This document shows positions 16,189 to 25,208 of a stretch of 64,000 bases of DNA, piece by piece (the first letter of the stretch is position 1; the number at the start of each line of letters is the position of its first letter). The position numbers and the translations under genes were made by a program. Source of the stretch: Nocardia elegans NBRC 108235 (GTDB lineage Bacteria; Actinomycetota; Actinomycetes; Mycobacteriales; Mycobacteriaceae); the NCBI RefSeq assembly GCF_001612845.1, contig NZ_BDBF01000040.1, forward strand, positions 1-64,000, given 5' to 3'. The notes below the pieces were generated by a model. It was not told where the DNA came from. It ran no database searches and saw only the letters and a list, made by a program, of their open reading frames with translations.

Positions 16189-17844
16189 ATGGCCCACGAT
16201 CGAGCCGGCCGACCGGCGCGGGCCGGCGATCTCGAGGATCTGCCGCATCTGGTGACGGCGTACTACAGCCGCATCCCCGATCCTGCCGAACCCGCGCAGC
16301 AGGTGGCATTCGGTACCTCGGGACACCGCGGTTCGAGCCTCGATTGCGCGTTCAACGAGGCCCATATCCTCGCCATCACACAGGCGATCGTCGAGTATCG
16401 CGCCACCCGCGGCATCACCGGCCCCGTATATCTGGCGCGCGACACCCACGCGCTCTCGGAACCGGCGTGGACCACCGCGCTGGAGGTGCTGGCCGCCAAC
16501 GACGTGACCGCCGTGATCGACAGCCGCGGGCGCTACACGCCCACTCCGGCGCTCAGTCACGCTGTGCTGCGTCACAATCGGGGCGGCACCCGCCATCAGG
16601 CCGACGGCATCGTGGTCACGCCCTCGCACAATCCGCCCCGCGACGGCGGTTTCAAATACAACCCGCCGCACGGCGGCCCGGCCGACACCGTCGCGACCGA
16701 CGCCATCGCCGACCGCGCCAACGAACTGCTCCGCGGCGGGCTGGCCGGGATCAAACGCACCACGCTGCAGCACGCGCTGGCCACCGGTGTGCAGCGCTAC
16801 GACTACCTCGATCAGTACATCGCCGATCTGCCGAACGTGTTGAATCTGGACGCCGTGCGCGGCGCCGGTATCCGGCTGGGCGCGGATCCGATGGGCGGGG
16901 CGAGCGTCGACTACTGGGAGGAGATCGGCCAGCGCTACGACCTCGAACTCGAGGTGGTCAATCCGTTCGTCGACCCGACCTGGCGGTTCATGACCCTCGA
17001 CAGTGACGGCAAGATCCGGATGGATCCGTCCTCGCGCTATGCGATGGCCTCGCTGGTGGCGATCCGCGACGACTACGACATCTCCACCGGCAACGACGCC
17101 GACGCCGACCGGCACGGCATCGTGACACCCGATGCGGGATTGATGAATCCGAACCACTTCCTGGCGGTGGCGATCGAGTATCTGGTCGCGAACCGGATGG
17201 GGTGGGACGCGCTGACCAAGATCGGCAAGACCGCGGTGACCTCCTCGATGATCGATCGGGTGGTGGGCGTGCTGGGCCGGCAGACCCACGAGGTGCCGGT
17301 CGGCTTCAAATGGTTCGTCCCCGGATTGTTCAGTGGTTCCCTGGCTTTCGGTGGCGAGGAGAGCGCCGGAGCCTCGTTCCTGCGCCACGACGGCACGGTG
17401 TGGACCACGGACAAGGACGGCATTCTGCTGGCACTGCTGGCCGCCGAGATCACCGCGGTCACCGGTCAGAGTCCGTCGGCGCGCTATGCCGAACTCGAAA
17501 AGCGTTACGGCACACCGGCCTACGCGCGCATCGATGCCGTCGCGAATGCCGAGCAGAAGCGGCGGCTGGCGGCGCTGACGCCGGACGACATCGCCACCAC
17601 CGACATCGCGGGGGAATCGGTGCTGTCGGTGCAGACCCGCGCCCGCGGCAACGGCGCCGCGCTGGGCGGGGTGAAGGTGACCACCGAGAACGCGTGGTTC
17701 GCGGCGCGCCCGTCGGGCACCGAGGACAAGTACAAGATCTACGCCGAATCCTTCGAGGGGCCCGAACATCTGGCTCGGGTGCAGGCGGCGGCGGAGGAAG
17801 TGGTCGGACGCGCACTCGGCATCGAGGAGCCCGCGGTCGACTGA
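16189..17844 (+). CDS. pgm: phosphoglucomutase (alpha-D-glucose phosphate-specific)
   Basis: A 551-residue cytosolic enzyme interconverting glucose-1-phosphate and glucose-6-phosphate for glycogen, trehalose and wall-polysaccharide precursors. The active-site serine loop is VVTPSHNPPRDGGFKYNPPH (about residue 145). Metal binding is DADADRHGIV, sugar binding GGEESAGASF, and the phosphate-binding loop RPSGTEDKYKIYAE. FGTSGHRGSS opens domain 1. ATG 16189 has an ideal GGAAGGGAGG site. Length matches bacterial Pgm. Confidence 0.95.
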   Translation: MAHDRAGRPARAGDLEDLPHLVTAYYSRIPDPAEPAQQVAFGTSGHRGSSLDCAFNEAHILAITQAIVEYRATRGITGPVYLARDTHALSEPAWTTALEVLAANDVTAVIDSRGRYTPTPALSHAVLRHNRGGTRHQADGIVVTPSHNPPRDGGFKYNPPHGGPADTVATDAIADRANELLRGGLAGIKRTTLQHALATGVQRYDYLDQYIADLPNVLNLDAVRGAGIRLGADPMGGASVDYWEEIGQRYDLELEVVNPFVDPTWRFMTLDSDGKIRMDPSSRYAMASLVAIRDDYDISTGNDADADRHGIVTPDAGLMNPNHFLAVAIEYLVANRMGWDALTKIGKTAVTSSMIDRVVGVLGRQTHEVPVGFKWFVPGLFSGSLAFGGEESAGASFLRHDGTVWTTDKDGILLALLAAEITAVTGQSPSARYAELEKRYGTPAYARIDAVANAEQKRRLAALTPDDIATTDIAGESVLSVQTRARGNGAALGGVKVTTENAWFAARPSGTEDKYKIYAESFEGPEHLARVQAAAEEVVGRALGIEEPAVD

Positions 17845-17858
17845 TTCGCGGAAATGTG

Positions 17859-19073
17859 GTGAGCGATAGTTACGGTGCCGGTTCCCGGCTGCCCGCCGAG
17901 ACCTGGGTGCTGATCGGCGCGGCATTCATCATCGCGCTCGGATTCGGGCTGGTCGCACCGGCATTGCCGCAGTTCGCGCGCAGCTTCGGCGTCGGCGTCG
18001 CGGCCGCCTCGGCGATCGTGAGCAGTTTCGCGCTGATGCGCCTGCTGTTCGCGCCGGTGAGCGGGCGGTTGGTCCAGCGATTCGGTGAGCGCGCGCTGTA
18101 TTTGACGGGTCTGCTGATCGTGGCCCTGTCCACCGGCGCGTGCGCGCTGGCGCAGACCTATTGGCAGCTGATCGTGCTGCGTTCGCTGGGTGGAATCGGA
18201 TCCACCATGTTCACGGTGTCCTCGCTGGGGCTGGTCATCCGGTTGTCGCCGCCCGGCGAACGCGGGCGGGTCTCGGGGTTGTGGTCCACCAGTTTCCTGA
18301 TCGGCTCGCTGGCCGGTCCGCTGCTCGGCGGTGCGCTGAGCGGGCTGGGATTGCGCGCCCCGTTCGCGATCTACGCGGTGGCCCTGCTGGGGGCGAGTGC
18401 GGTGGTGTTCTGGAAGCTGCGCGGATCGCAGCTGGCCGAACCGGTGGGCGCGGAGCCGTTGCCGACGGTGACTTTCGGCCGCGCACTGGCGGATCCGGTG
18501 TACCGCGCGGTGCTGTGGTCCAATTTCGCCAACGGCGCGGCGGTGTTCGGCGTGCGGATGGCGCTGGTTCCGCTGCTGGTGGTGGAGGTACTCGGCGAAT
18601 CGCCGGGAGTCGCCGGGGTGGCGTTGACGGTTTTCGCCGCGGGAAACGCTGCGGTGCTGTTCGCCTCCGGCCGGATGTCGGATCGGTGGGGGCGCCGACC
18701 CTTCCTGATCGCCGGCACCCTCGTGTGCGCGACGGGCACGATCGCGCTGGGGCTCGCGCCGAATCTGGTGTGGCTGCTCGGGGCCTCGTTCGTCGCCGGC
18801 CTGGGCTCGGGAATGTATACACCCGCGCAGCAGGCCGCGGTCGCCGATGTGATCGGCCCGCGGGCGCGCGGCGGCCCGGTGCTGGCCGGATTTCAGATGG
18901 CCGCCGATCTGGGCACCGTGGTGGGCCCGATCGCGATCGGGTGGCTGGCACAGCGGGCATCGTTCGGATTCGCGCTCGCGGTGACCGGTGCGCTGCTGGT
19001 GGTGGCCGCGGCCGGATGGACGGTGGTGCGAGAGCCGCTCCTGCGGCATCCGGTCACCGCGGCCGTCGACTGA
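17859..19073 (+). CDS. MFS transporter (about 12 helices)
   Basis: A 404-residue membrane protein with typical MFS features: SGRLVQRFGERALY (motif A) after helix 2, and GRMSDRWGRRPFLIAG, the second-half motif A. A GAGxxTGPLLGG-like turn (LAGPLLGGALSGLG) marks helix 5. The substrate is unknown; DHA1-type efflux is most likely. It starts at GTG 17859 (or 17856) only 14 bases after pgm, so the two may be co-transcribed although no functional link is evident. Confidence 0.85.
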   Translation: MSDSYGAGSRLPAETWVLIGAAFIIALGFGLVAPALPQFARSFGVGVAAASAIVSSFALMRLLFAPVSGRLVQRFGERALYLTGLLIVALSTGACALAQTYWQLIVLRSLGGIGSTMFTVSSLGLVIRLSPPGERGRVSGLWSTSFLIGSLAGPLLGGALSGLGLRAPFAIYAVALLGASAVVFWKLRGSQLAEPVGAEPLPTVTFGRALADPVYRAVLWSNFANGAAVFGVRMALVPLLVVEVLGESPGVAGVALTVFAAGNAAVLFASGRMSDRWGRRPFLIAGTLVCATGTIALGLAPNLVWLLGASFVAGLGSGMYTPAQQAAVADVIGPRARGGPVLAGFQMAADLGTVVGPIAIGWLAQRASFGFALAVTGALLVVAAAGWTVVREPLLRHPVTAAVD

Positions 19074-19176
19074 TTTCCGCCACTCGGCCGCGCGGTCCTA
19101 CCTGGCGGGAGCATCGGCTTTCGATCGCCGCGGCCGCCCTACCCTGTGGCCGACCTACTGGATCCACAGATCGGAG

Positions 19177-20379
19177 ATGACTGTGCCGTCTCGTCGCATG
19201 CGGAAATCGGCTCGGATCGGCGTCGGCGTCCTGGCAGTGGGATTGCTGGCCGTCGCGTGCTCCGGTGCGTCCGATACCGAGCCGGCCACCCCTGCCGCCC
19301 TGCGCGCGGGGCAGTTGCTGACCGCGCGGCCGCTGACAAGTGGCGCCGCCCTGACCGGTCCGGCGAGCACTCGCCTGATCACCTATGTCTCCGACGATGC
19401 GCACGGTCAGCCGATCGTCGTGTCGGGCACCGTCGCGGTGCCCGCGGGAGCGCCGCCGAAGGACGGCTGGCCGGTGCTCAGCTGGGCGCACGGCACCACC
19501 GGTTACGCCGACACCTGTGCGCCTTCCGCCGACACCGCGGACGGCCCGGATCACGATTACCTGGGACCGGTGAACCGGATCCTCGACACCTGGATCGCCA
19601 AGGGCTACGCGGTGGTCCAGACCGACTACGAGGGCCTCGGTACACCCGGCGGGCATCCGTACATCAACGGCACGAGCGAGGCCGATACGGTCGTCGACAT
19701 CGTGCGCGCGGCCCGGGCGCTGGATCCCTCGATCGGGAAACGCTGGGTGGTCGCCGGGCACAGCCAAGGCGGACAGGCGGCCTTGTTCACCGCGCAGGCC
19801 GCGGCCGAGCGGGCGCCCGAGCTGGAGCTGAAGGGCGCGGTGTCGATCGCGCCCGGCGGGGTGGGGCTCAGCGGCACCGTCGACTACCTGCGATCGAATC
19901 GCCCCGGCGCCGAAGCCGCCGAGGCTTTCCTGCCGGTGATTCTGCTGGGGGCCCACGCCGCCGAACCGGCCATCGATCCGGACGCGTTGGTGACGCCACA
20001 GGCCGCGCCGCTGCTCACGGCCGCGCGGACCGGATGTCTCGCCCAGATCCGCGCGGTGCCACCGGTGCCGCCGGCCCAGGTCTTCGCGCCGAACGCGGAC
20101 GTCGGACCGCTGACCCGCTATCTGGACGCGCAGGACCCCAGCCGCGTGACGCCGACCGTCCCGACATTGATCGCGCAGGGCACGGCCGACGCCGCCGTCG
20201 CGCAACCGGGGACCGACGCGCTGGTGAAGAGCCTGTGCGGCAGGGGAGTGCACGTCGACTACCGGGTCTACGCCGGCCAGGATCATCGCGGCAGTGTGCC
20301 CGCGTCCCTGGCCGACGCCCAGGATTTCGTGGCGCGGGTGATGGCGGGCGAGTCGACGCCCACCACCTGCGGGCGCTGA
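19177..20379 (+). CDS. secreted lipoprotein lipase/esterase (alpha/beta hydrolase)
   Basis: A 400-residue protein with a lipoprotein signal: basic start, GVLAVGLLAVAC lipobox, so Cys about 28 is the probable lipidated residue. The hydrolase part matches the actinobacterial secretory lipase family: VLSWAHGTTGYADTCAPS (oxyanion region), nucleophile elbow VVAGHSQGGQAAL and terminal YAGQDHRGSV with the likely catalytic His. LIAQGTADAAVAQ probably holds the acid residue. It should act at the cell surface on acyl glycerides or other esters. ATG 19177. Confidence 0.88.
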   Translation: MTVPSRRMRKSARIGVGVLAVGLLAVACSGASDTEPATPAALRAGQLLTARPLTSGAALTGPASTRLITYVSDDAHGQPIVVSGTVAVPAGAPPKDGWPVLSWAHGTTGYADTCAPSADTADGPDHDYLGPVNRILDTWIAKGYAVVQTDYEGLGTPGGHPYINGTSEADTVVDIVRAARALDPSIGKRWVVAGHSQGGQAALFTAQAAAERAPELELKGAVSIAPGGVGLSGTVDYLRSNRPGAEAAEAFLPVILLGAHAAEPAIDPDALVTPQAAPLLTAARTGCLAQIRAVPPVPPAQVFAPNADVGPLTRYLDAQDPSRVTPTVPTLIAQGTADAAVAQPGTDALVKSLCGRGVHVDYRVYAGQDHRGSVPASLADAQDFVARVMAGESTPTTCGR

Positions 20380-20582
20380 ATCTTTCTGTGCCGCAGGTCA
20401 TCCGGCATCTGTCGGCGAATCGACGAAAACGCGAGCTCGCATCGACCGGGTCCCGCTGAATGAGAGCCCGAGACCGCGACTCCGTGCATTGTGACATGTT
20501 CCACATACATGTTGTCTGCGCATCACCGTCGGCCTCGTTCGGCAATTCCGCAGTGCCACGGTGAGTTTCGAGAGGAGAACCG

Positions 20583-21284
20583 ATGCGGGTTCAACGCTGG
20601 GTAGCCGCCACCACGCTCGCCATCGCGACCGTCACCGCTTCGTCCGCATACGCCACGGCCGGTCCTGTCCCGTCGGATGCCGCGGCGCCGAGCGGTGCGG
20701 CATCCGACGGCGCTGTGCACTACCGGGCCGTGAATACCGGTGGCGCCGCGGAGATCACCACCGATTCCGGCTCGATGGACGTCTCGGACGGGATCTTCCG
20801 GATCAGATCCGCCTCCGGTGTGGTGCTGGCCGGAATCCCGCTGACGATTCGCGTCGACGACGTCGACTATCCGGTCGAGGCGTCGATTCGTGACCACACC
20901 GCCACTCTCACCCCGGTCGCGCTGCCCTTCGAGGACGAGGCGCCGTGGCGCACCCGCTACGAGCGGGAGCAGGCGGCGTTTTCCCGTGCGGCACTGCAGA
21001 TTACGACAGCCGCCGCCGGTGGTGCTGCGGTCGGCACGGCGATCGGTGGTATCGCCGGATGTGTGGGCGGAGCGCTGGTCGGGGCCGTCGTCACCGGGAT
21101 TCTCGCGGCGTTGTTCGGCGCGGGCCCCCTGGCGGGCTGCCTGGCCGGTATCGCCGTGGGGGCGGGAGTCGGCGCCTTCGCCGGCGCCTTGCTGGTCGCG
21201 GCCCCGGTGGCCGTCGCCTCGGTGGTCCAGTACTTCACCACCGTCAACGAGCCGTTCGTCCCGAAGGGCCGGCCGGCGAAGTGA
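20583..21284 (+). CDS. secreted or membrane-associated protein, unknown function
   Basis: A 233-residue protein with a signal peptide ending near SSAYATAG. A polar middle domain (residues about 50-130, with ITTDSGSMDVSDGIFRIRSA) is followed by a Gly/Ala-rich hydrophobic region of about 75 residues. Several GxxxG-type repeats there (AVGTAIGGIAGCVGGALVGA) could insert into a membrane. Proteins of this layout are common in Nocardia; I know of no assigned function. Two paired cysteines (GCVGG and GCLAG) could form a disulfide. Its ribosome site is GAGAGGAG. Confidence 0.75.
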   Translation: MRVQRWVAATTLAIATVTASSAYATAGPVPSDAAAPSGAASDGAVHYRAVNTGGAAEITTDSGSMDVSDGIFRIRSASGVVLAGIPLTIRVDDVDYPVEASIRDHTATLTPVALPFEDEAPWRTRYEREQAAFSRAALQITTAAAGGAAVGTAIGGIAGCVGGALVGAVVTGILAALFGAGPLAGCLAGIAVGAGVGAFAGALLVAAPVAVASVVQYFTTVNEPFVPKGRPAK

Positions 21285-21303
21285 GAATTGTGTTGTATCG
21301 GCA

Positions 21304-21346
21304 CCGAACTCGCGCCGGCGGCCACGCGGCATCCGCGCGAGTTCGG
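21304..21346. terminator. bidirectional terminator hairpin
   Basis: A perfect 12-bp stem (21304-21315 with 21335-21346) and a 19-base loop lie between two convergent genes. No T-run. Confidence 0.6.
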
Positions 21347-21390
21347 CGCTGTGCTGTGAAAGATGCTGAGGGAGAGCGCCTTTCGGTAGG

Positions 21391-22470
21391 TCAGCGGATG
21401 GTACCGACTCCCGGAACGAGGGGCAGGTCGAGCGGCGTCACCCAGCCCGGTGGCAGGGCGTTGACCGCGGGGACGGCATTCAGGGCCCGCATTCCGGTGG
21501 CGAGACATCCCGCCACGGCGGGCGTGCGCCCGGATCCGTCGGTGAACCGGAAGGACGTCTCCTGAGAAATGGACGGCGAGCCGATGATGTCGACCCGATA
21601 CACATCGTCCTTCGTGCCGGCGGGCCAGTCGGGAGCTGCGTCGGTGCCGATGCGGTTGACGTGTTCGAGGGTGATGACCTCGCGGCCGTGGTAGACGCCG
21701 TTGATGGTGAATCGGATGGCGGCGACGTTGCCGGCCGCGACGACGCCCTTCGCGGACGGGCGATCGACGGGCGTCACCCATTTCTCCCAGGTGGTGGTGA
21801 CGGCGTCGAGTTCGATGCCCACGGCGGTCGCGATCATCGGCACGGTGGCGCCCCACGCCATGATCAGCAGATCGGGGATCTCCAGCATGGCCTGGAATTC
21901 CGGCGGCCGCCCGATGCCCATCTCGACCTCGTAATCGCCTTCGTAGGCGGTGTAGTCGAGCAGCTCCGAGGCGCGTACCGACTCCACCTCGCCACACAGG
22001 CCCAGCAGGGTCATCGGGAACAGGTCGTTGGCGAAGCCGGGATCGATACCGGTGGTGAAGCAGGACGCGCCCCCCGCCGCGCAGGCCTCGGTGATCGGAT
22101 CACGCCACGCGGCGGGGGTCTGCGCCATATCCGGCCACACCCACGGTGTCATCGCGGTGGAGCACACATCGATTCCCGCCCGCAGGAACGATCCGATGAC
22201 CCGGATGTTCTCGTCGGCGAACTGTGCGGTCGGCCCGTAATGCACCACCGCATCCGGGCGCAGCGCGATCAGTTCCTCCACCGAATCCGTGGCGCGGATA
22301 CCGGTTTCACCACCCCCGCACAGCAGTCCGGCGTCGCGCCCGACCTTGTCGGGGTTGCTGACGCCGACGCCCACGAGTTCGAAGAGCGGATGGCGGATGA
22401 TCTCGGCGAGCACCATGGAGCCCACCACACCGGTACCCCAGAGGACGATTCGCTTCTTCGCGTCGGTCAC
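21391..22470 (-). CDS. NAD(P)-binding reductase related to dihydrodipicolinate reductase
   Basis: A 359-residue protein with an N-terminal Rossmann fold (RIVLWGTGVVGSMVLAEIIR). The remainder matches the actinobacterial proteins annotated as dihydrodipicolinate reductase-like, which are not the lysine-pathway DapB. GIDPGFANDLFPMTLLGLC is a family landmark. Such genes often sit in lipid or steroid catabolic operons. It is the second gene of a leftward pair with an SDR 26 bases upstream, so both likely act on the same substrate. The pair is divergent from a TetR gene. Confidence 0.85.
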   Translation of the reverse strand: MTDAKKRIVLWGTGVVGSMVLAEIIRHPLFELVGVGVSNPDKVGRDAGLLCGGGETGIRATDSVEELIALRPDAVVHYGPTAQFADENIRVIGSFLRAGIDVCSTAMTPWVWPDMAQTPAAWRDPITEACAAGGASCFTTGIDPGFANDLFPMTLLGLCGEVESVRASELLDYTAYEGDYEVEMGIGRPPEFQAMLEIPDLLIMAWGATVPMIATAVGIELDAVTTTWEKWVTPVDRPSAKGVVAAGNVAAIRFTINGVYHGREVITLEHVNRIGTDAAPDWPAGTKDDVYRVDIIGSPSISQETSFRFTDGSGRTPAVAGCLATGMRALNAVPAVNALPPGWVTPLDLPLVPGVGTIR

Positions 22471-22496
22471 CGGAACTCCTTGCAGCCGTGAGTATT

Positions 22497-23324
22497 TCAG
22501 TTGTGGTATTCGCCGCAGTCGACGGTGAGAATCTGGCCCGTCACGGCGGAGGCGAGGTCGGTGGCCAGGAACAGGGCGGCGCGGGCCACCTCTTCGGGGG
22601 AGGCGAGGCGTTTGAGGTCGGTCGGCTCTGCCTTGCGCCGGTAGATCTCCTCGTGGGTGACGCCGTCCTGGGCGGCGAGCCAGTCGAAGTAGGCCTTGTT
22701 CACGTCCTCGTAGATGTAGGAGGGCGCGACACTGTTGACCCGGATGCCGCGCGGGCCCAATTCGGTCGCCAGCGACGAGGCCAAATGAGCGAGTGTGCCT
22801 TTCGAGAGCTTGTAGCCGGCGTAGATCGGCTCGGAATCGAAGCTCACACAGGAATTGAGCATGATGATCGAGCCGCCTGTCGCCGCCAGCGCATCGGCGA
22901 ACAGCGTCGAAAGTCGCAGTGGTGCGAAGACATTGGTCTCGTTCGCGGTCCGCAAGGCGTCCAGTTCGATGCCGGTGATCGGTTCCATCGGCGGGATCGC
23001 GAAGGCGTTGTTGATCAGGCAGTCCACCCGGCCGAATTCGGCGAGGGCGCGGTCCACCAGCGCCCGCCGCTGCTCCTCGTCGGTGATGTCGGTCGGCACC
23101 ACCAGTGCCTTGCGGCCATGAGACCGCACCACCTCGGCCATCTTCTCCAGCCGGCGTTCGGTGCGGCTGACCAGCACCAGATCCGCGCCCATCCGGGCGG
23201 CCTCGGCGCCCAGCGCGCGGCCCAGGCCCGGGCCCACACCCGACAGCACGACGACCTTGCCCTCGAGCAGGGGGAGTGGCCGGTAGGTATCCGCGGTGGC
23301 GATCGGCTGGTCGGTAGTGGACAC
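22497..23324 (-). CDS. SDR-family NAD(P)-dependent oxidoreductase
   Basis: A 275-residue classical short-chain dehydrogenase. The cofactor loop is VVLSGVGPGLGRALG, with INNAFAI (NNA motif), catalytic Ser in NSCVSFDSE, and Tyr-Lys in YAGYKLSKGT. VNSVAPSYIYEDVNKAYFDW is the usual substrate loop. It should oxidise or reduce a secondary alcohol or ketone. The gene faces a TetR regulator across two tandem palindromes, so it is probably de-repressed by its substrate. Confidence 0.9.
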   Translation of the reverse strand: MSTTDQPIATADTYRPLPLLEGKVVVLSGVGPGLGRALGAEAARMGADLVLVSRTERRLEKMAEVVRSHGRKALVVPTDITDEEQRRALVDRALAEFGRVDCLINNAFAIPPMEPITGIELDALRTANETNVFAPLRLSTLFADALAATGGSIIMLNSCVSFDSEPIYAGYKLSKGTLAHLASSLATELGPRGIRVNSVAPSYIYEDVNKAYFDWLAAQDGVTHEEIYRRKAEPTDLKRLASPEEVARAALFLATDLASAVTGQILTVDCGEYHN

Positions 23325-23345
23325 GACTTCTCCTCGGATTCAGCA

Positions 23346-23384
23346 GTTACAGAATGTAACGACTCAGATGTGACAGACTGTAAC
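23346..23384. promoter_or_regulatory. tandem TetR-type operators
   Basis: GTTAC-N5-GTAAC (23346-23360) and GTGAC-N5-GTAAC (23370-23384) repeat with a 24-bp centre-to-centre spacing. Both are followed by GACT. They lie between the SDR start (23324) and the TetR start (23419), the expected place for an autoregulatory operator that also controls the reductase pair. Confidence 0.7.
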
Positions 23385-23418
23385 GACTGATGCTCGCGCT
23401 GACAAGGACGGTTGTGTC

Positions 23419-24015
23419 GTGAACGCTCGCCATCGACTCGGTCCGCATCGCGATCCGGAGGTGGATCGAGCGGTCCTCGAGGCCGCCCGCGAGCTGCTGG
23501 TGGAACGTGGCTATGCCGCCGTCTCGATCGATGCGATCGCCACCCGGGCCGGGGTGAGCCGGCCCGCCATCTACCGGCGCTGGCCGTCGAAGGCGCATCT
23601 GATCGCGCGAGCGGTCTTTCCGGATGTGGGCGGCGAGGACGAGGCGAGCGATCTGATCGAGGAGATCCGCACGGTTATCCGGGGCACGATTCACCTCTTC
23701 GGGGCCCGGCCCGCGCGCGAGGCGATGCCCGGGTTGATGACCGAGATGCGAGCGGATTCCGGTCTGTACCAGAAACTTTCGGCACGACTGGACACGCCGA
23801 CCCGGCGCGAACTCGCGCGGTATCTCGATTCCGGGGCCGTGCGTGGCGGAATCGACTCCGACACGGTGCTGGACATGATCGCCGGTGCCGCACTGTTCGC
23901 CATGTGTATCCGGGATATCGACGATACGGAGGGTTTCGCCCGGTCGCTCGAGGAATTGGTCCTCTACGGGCTGGTCGGCGTGCCCGCGAGCGAGGCGGAG
24001 GAACCGCGGGCGTAG
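23419..24015 (+). CDS. TetR/AcrR-family regulator
   Basis: A 198-residue repressor. The helix-turn-helix reads AARELLVERGYAAVSIDAIA, TRAGVSRPAIYRRWPSKAHL. The C-terminal domain (about 85-195) matches the common TetR ligand domain with PALxxLVxE-like helices (REAMPGLMTEMRADSG). GTG 23419. The divergent SDR/reductase operon and the tandem palindromes between them indicate its targets. Confidence 0.88.
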   Translation: MNARHRLGPHRDPEVDRAVLEAARELLVERGYAAVSIDAIATRAGVSRPAIYRRWPSKAHLIARAVFPDVGGEDEASDLIEEIRTVIRGTIHLFGARPAREAMPGLMTEMRADSGLYQKLSARLDTPTRRELARYLDSGAVRGGIDSDTVLDMIAGAALFAMCIRDIDDTEGFARSLEELVLYGLVGVPASEAEEPRA

Positions 24016-24090
24016 GCGGGTGAAATCCGGTCGCCGGGAAATCGGACGGCCGGATTCCGGCGACGGACCGGTTTTGGCAGAGTGGACGCC

Positions 24091-24828
24091 GTGAATTCCT
24101 CGGATTCGAAATACACCCCGCGACCGATGTCGAACCGCACCACCTACGCACTGGGTGCGGTCGCTCTGGTCGTGGTCGCGGTGATCGTGGTGCTCGTCGT
24201 GCGCTGGAACAGCGACCATGGTCTGACGGTGCAGGAGGACGGTTACGGCGCCGCGCACGATCCGGCGGTCCAGGCACTACTGGATTCCGACGGCGCGATC
24301 GTGCTCGGTAAGACCTCGGCCGCGAAGACCATTGATATGTTCGAGGATCCGATGTGCCCGTCCTGCGGGGCGCTCGAGCATTACTACGGACAGCAGATCG
24401 CCAAAGCGATCGACCAGGGAAAGCTCGCGGTGCGCTATCGGTTCGTGAACTTCCTGGATCCCAAGTCCAGCAGTAAGGACTATTCGACCCGCGCTGTGGC
24501 CGCGAGCGAATGTGTGGCCGATGCCGGTGACGGTCCGGTGTTTTCGAAGTTCCACATGGCGCTGTTCACCACGAAGCAGCCCAGTGAGGACGGCGGTAAT
24601 CTGACCAACGATGAATTGGCCGCGATCGCCAAGGATTCCGGTGCGTCGGCGGAGGTGCAGTCCTGTATCGCCAAGGGCGACCGGGTGGATTCCGCGCGCA
24701 ACCACGCCCAGTCGTCGCTGGCGGCGTTGAAGGACGCGGTCGGTCAGGTGCAGACCCCCACGGTGCTCGACGGCGGGAAGAATGTCGATGTGGAAAATTC
24801 GGACTGGGTCACCAAGCTCGTGAGCTGA
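24091..24828 (+). CDS. membrane-anchored DsbA-like thioredoxin-fold protein
   Basis: A 245-residue protein with one N-terminal helix (ALGAVALVVVAVIVVLVVRW) and an extracytoplasmic DsbA/thioredoxin-fold domain. The redox site is FEDPMCPSCGALEHYYGQQI (CPSC), and TPTVLDGG supplies the cis-Pro loop. It resembles mycobacterial DsbA-like proteins that oxidise or isomerise disulfides in secreted proteins. GTG 24091 is taken; GTG 24082 is three codons upstream. No partner VKOR/DsbB gene is adjacent. Confidence 0.88.
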   Translation: MNSSDSKYTPRPMSNRTTYALGAVALVVVAVIVVLVVRWNSDHGLTVQEDGYGAAHDPAVQALLDSDGAIVLGKTSAAKTIDMFEDPMCPSCGALEHYYGQQIAKAIDQGKLAVRYRFVNFLDPKSSSKDYSTRAVAASECVADAGDGPVFSKFHMALFTTKQPSEDGGNLTNDELAAIAKDSGASAEVQSCIAKGDRVDSARNHAQSSLAALKDAVGQVQTPTVLDGGKNVDVENSDWVTKLVS

Positions 24829-24864
24829 TCGCACTCGCGCGGCGATGTCGCGCTTGTCGAGGTC

Positions 24865-24899
24865 CCGGCCCGGACGGTATCCCCAACCGCCCGGGCCGG
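24865..24899. terminator. strong bidirectional hairpin
   Basis: CCGGCCCGG (24865-24873) pairs with CCGGGCCGG (24891-24899), and four further pairs follow after one mismatch. It sits between the DsbA-like gene and a convergent small gene. Confidence 0.65.
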
Positions 24900-24916
24900 A
24901 GTCGTGGAGCCGACGT

Positions 24917-25150
24917 TCAACAGATCTCGTCGTCGCCGAGCAGCACCTCGTAAATGCGATTGCGGGCGTCCGCGATCGCGTTCACGGTGTCACGCAATTG
25001 CCCCGCCATGGCGGCATATCCGGCGCCCGCGGCCGTCCGGTCGAGTTCGGATTCCAGCCGGAGCCGCAACTTCTCGAGCGCGGCGATCCGTTCCCGTTCC
25101 ACACCGGCGTCGATAACGGTCGGCGCGGGTGGACGATCCTGGCAAGTCAT
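24917..25150 (-). CDS. small coiled-coil protein, unknown function
   Basis: A 77-residue protein: a polar start, then a continuous heptad-rich helix (RERIAALEKLRLRLESELDR) and a second helix (LRDTVNAIADARNRIYEVLL). No cysteine ligands except Cys3 and a terminal Cys; no membrane segment. It lies 58 bases downstream of the DUF222 gene on the same strand and may be transcribed with it. I do not recognise the family. Confidence 0.6.
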   Translation of the reverse strand: MTCQDRPPAPTVIDAGVERERIAALEKLRLRLESELDRTAAGAGYAAMAGQLRDTVNAIADARNRIYEVLLGDDEIC

Positions 25151-25208
25151 GGTGTTCGCGGTGTCCTCCGATCACTGGGATGGGCAGTAGTAGTGGAACG
25201 AAAGTTGT

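Noticed and set aside
15949..17925. 658-residue minus-strand frame
   Set aside because: Antisense to DUF190 and pgm, which have catalytic motifs and good ribosome sites.
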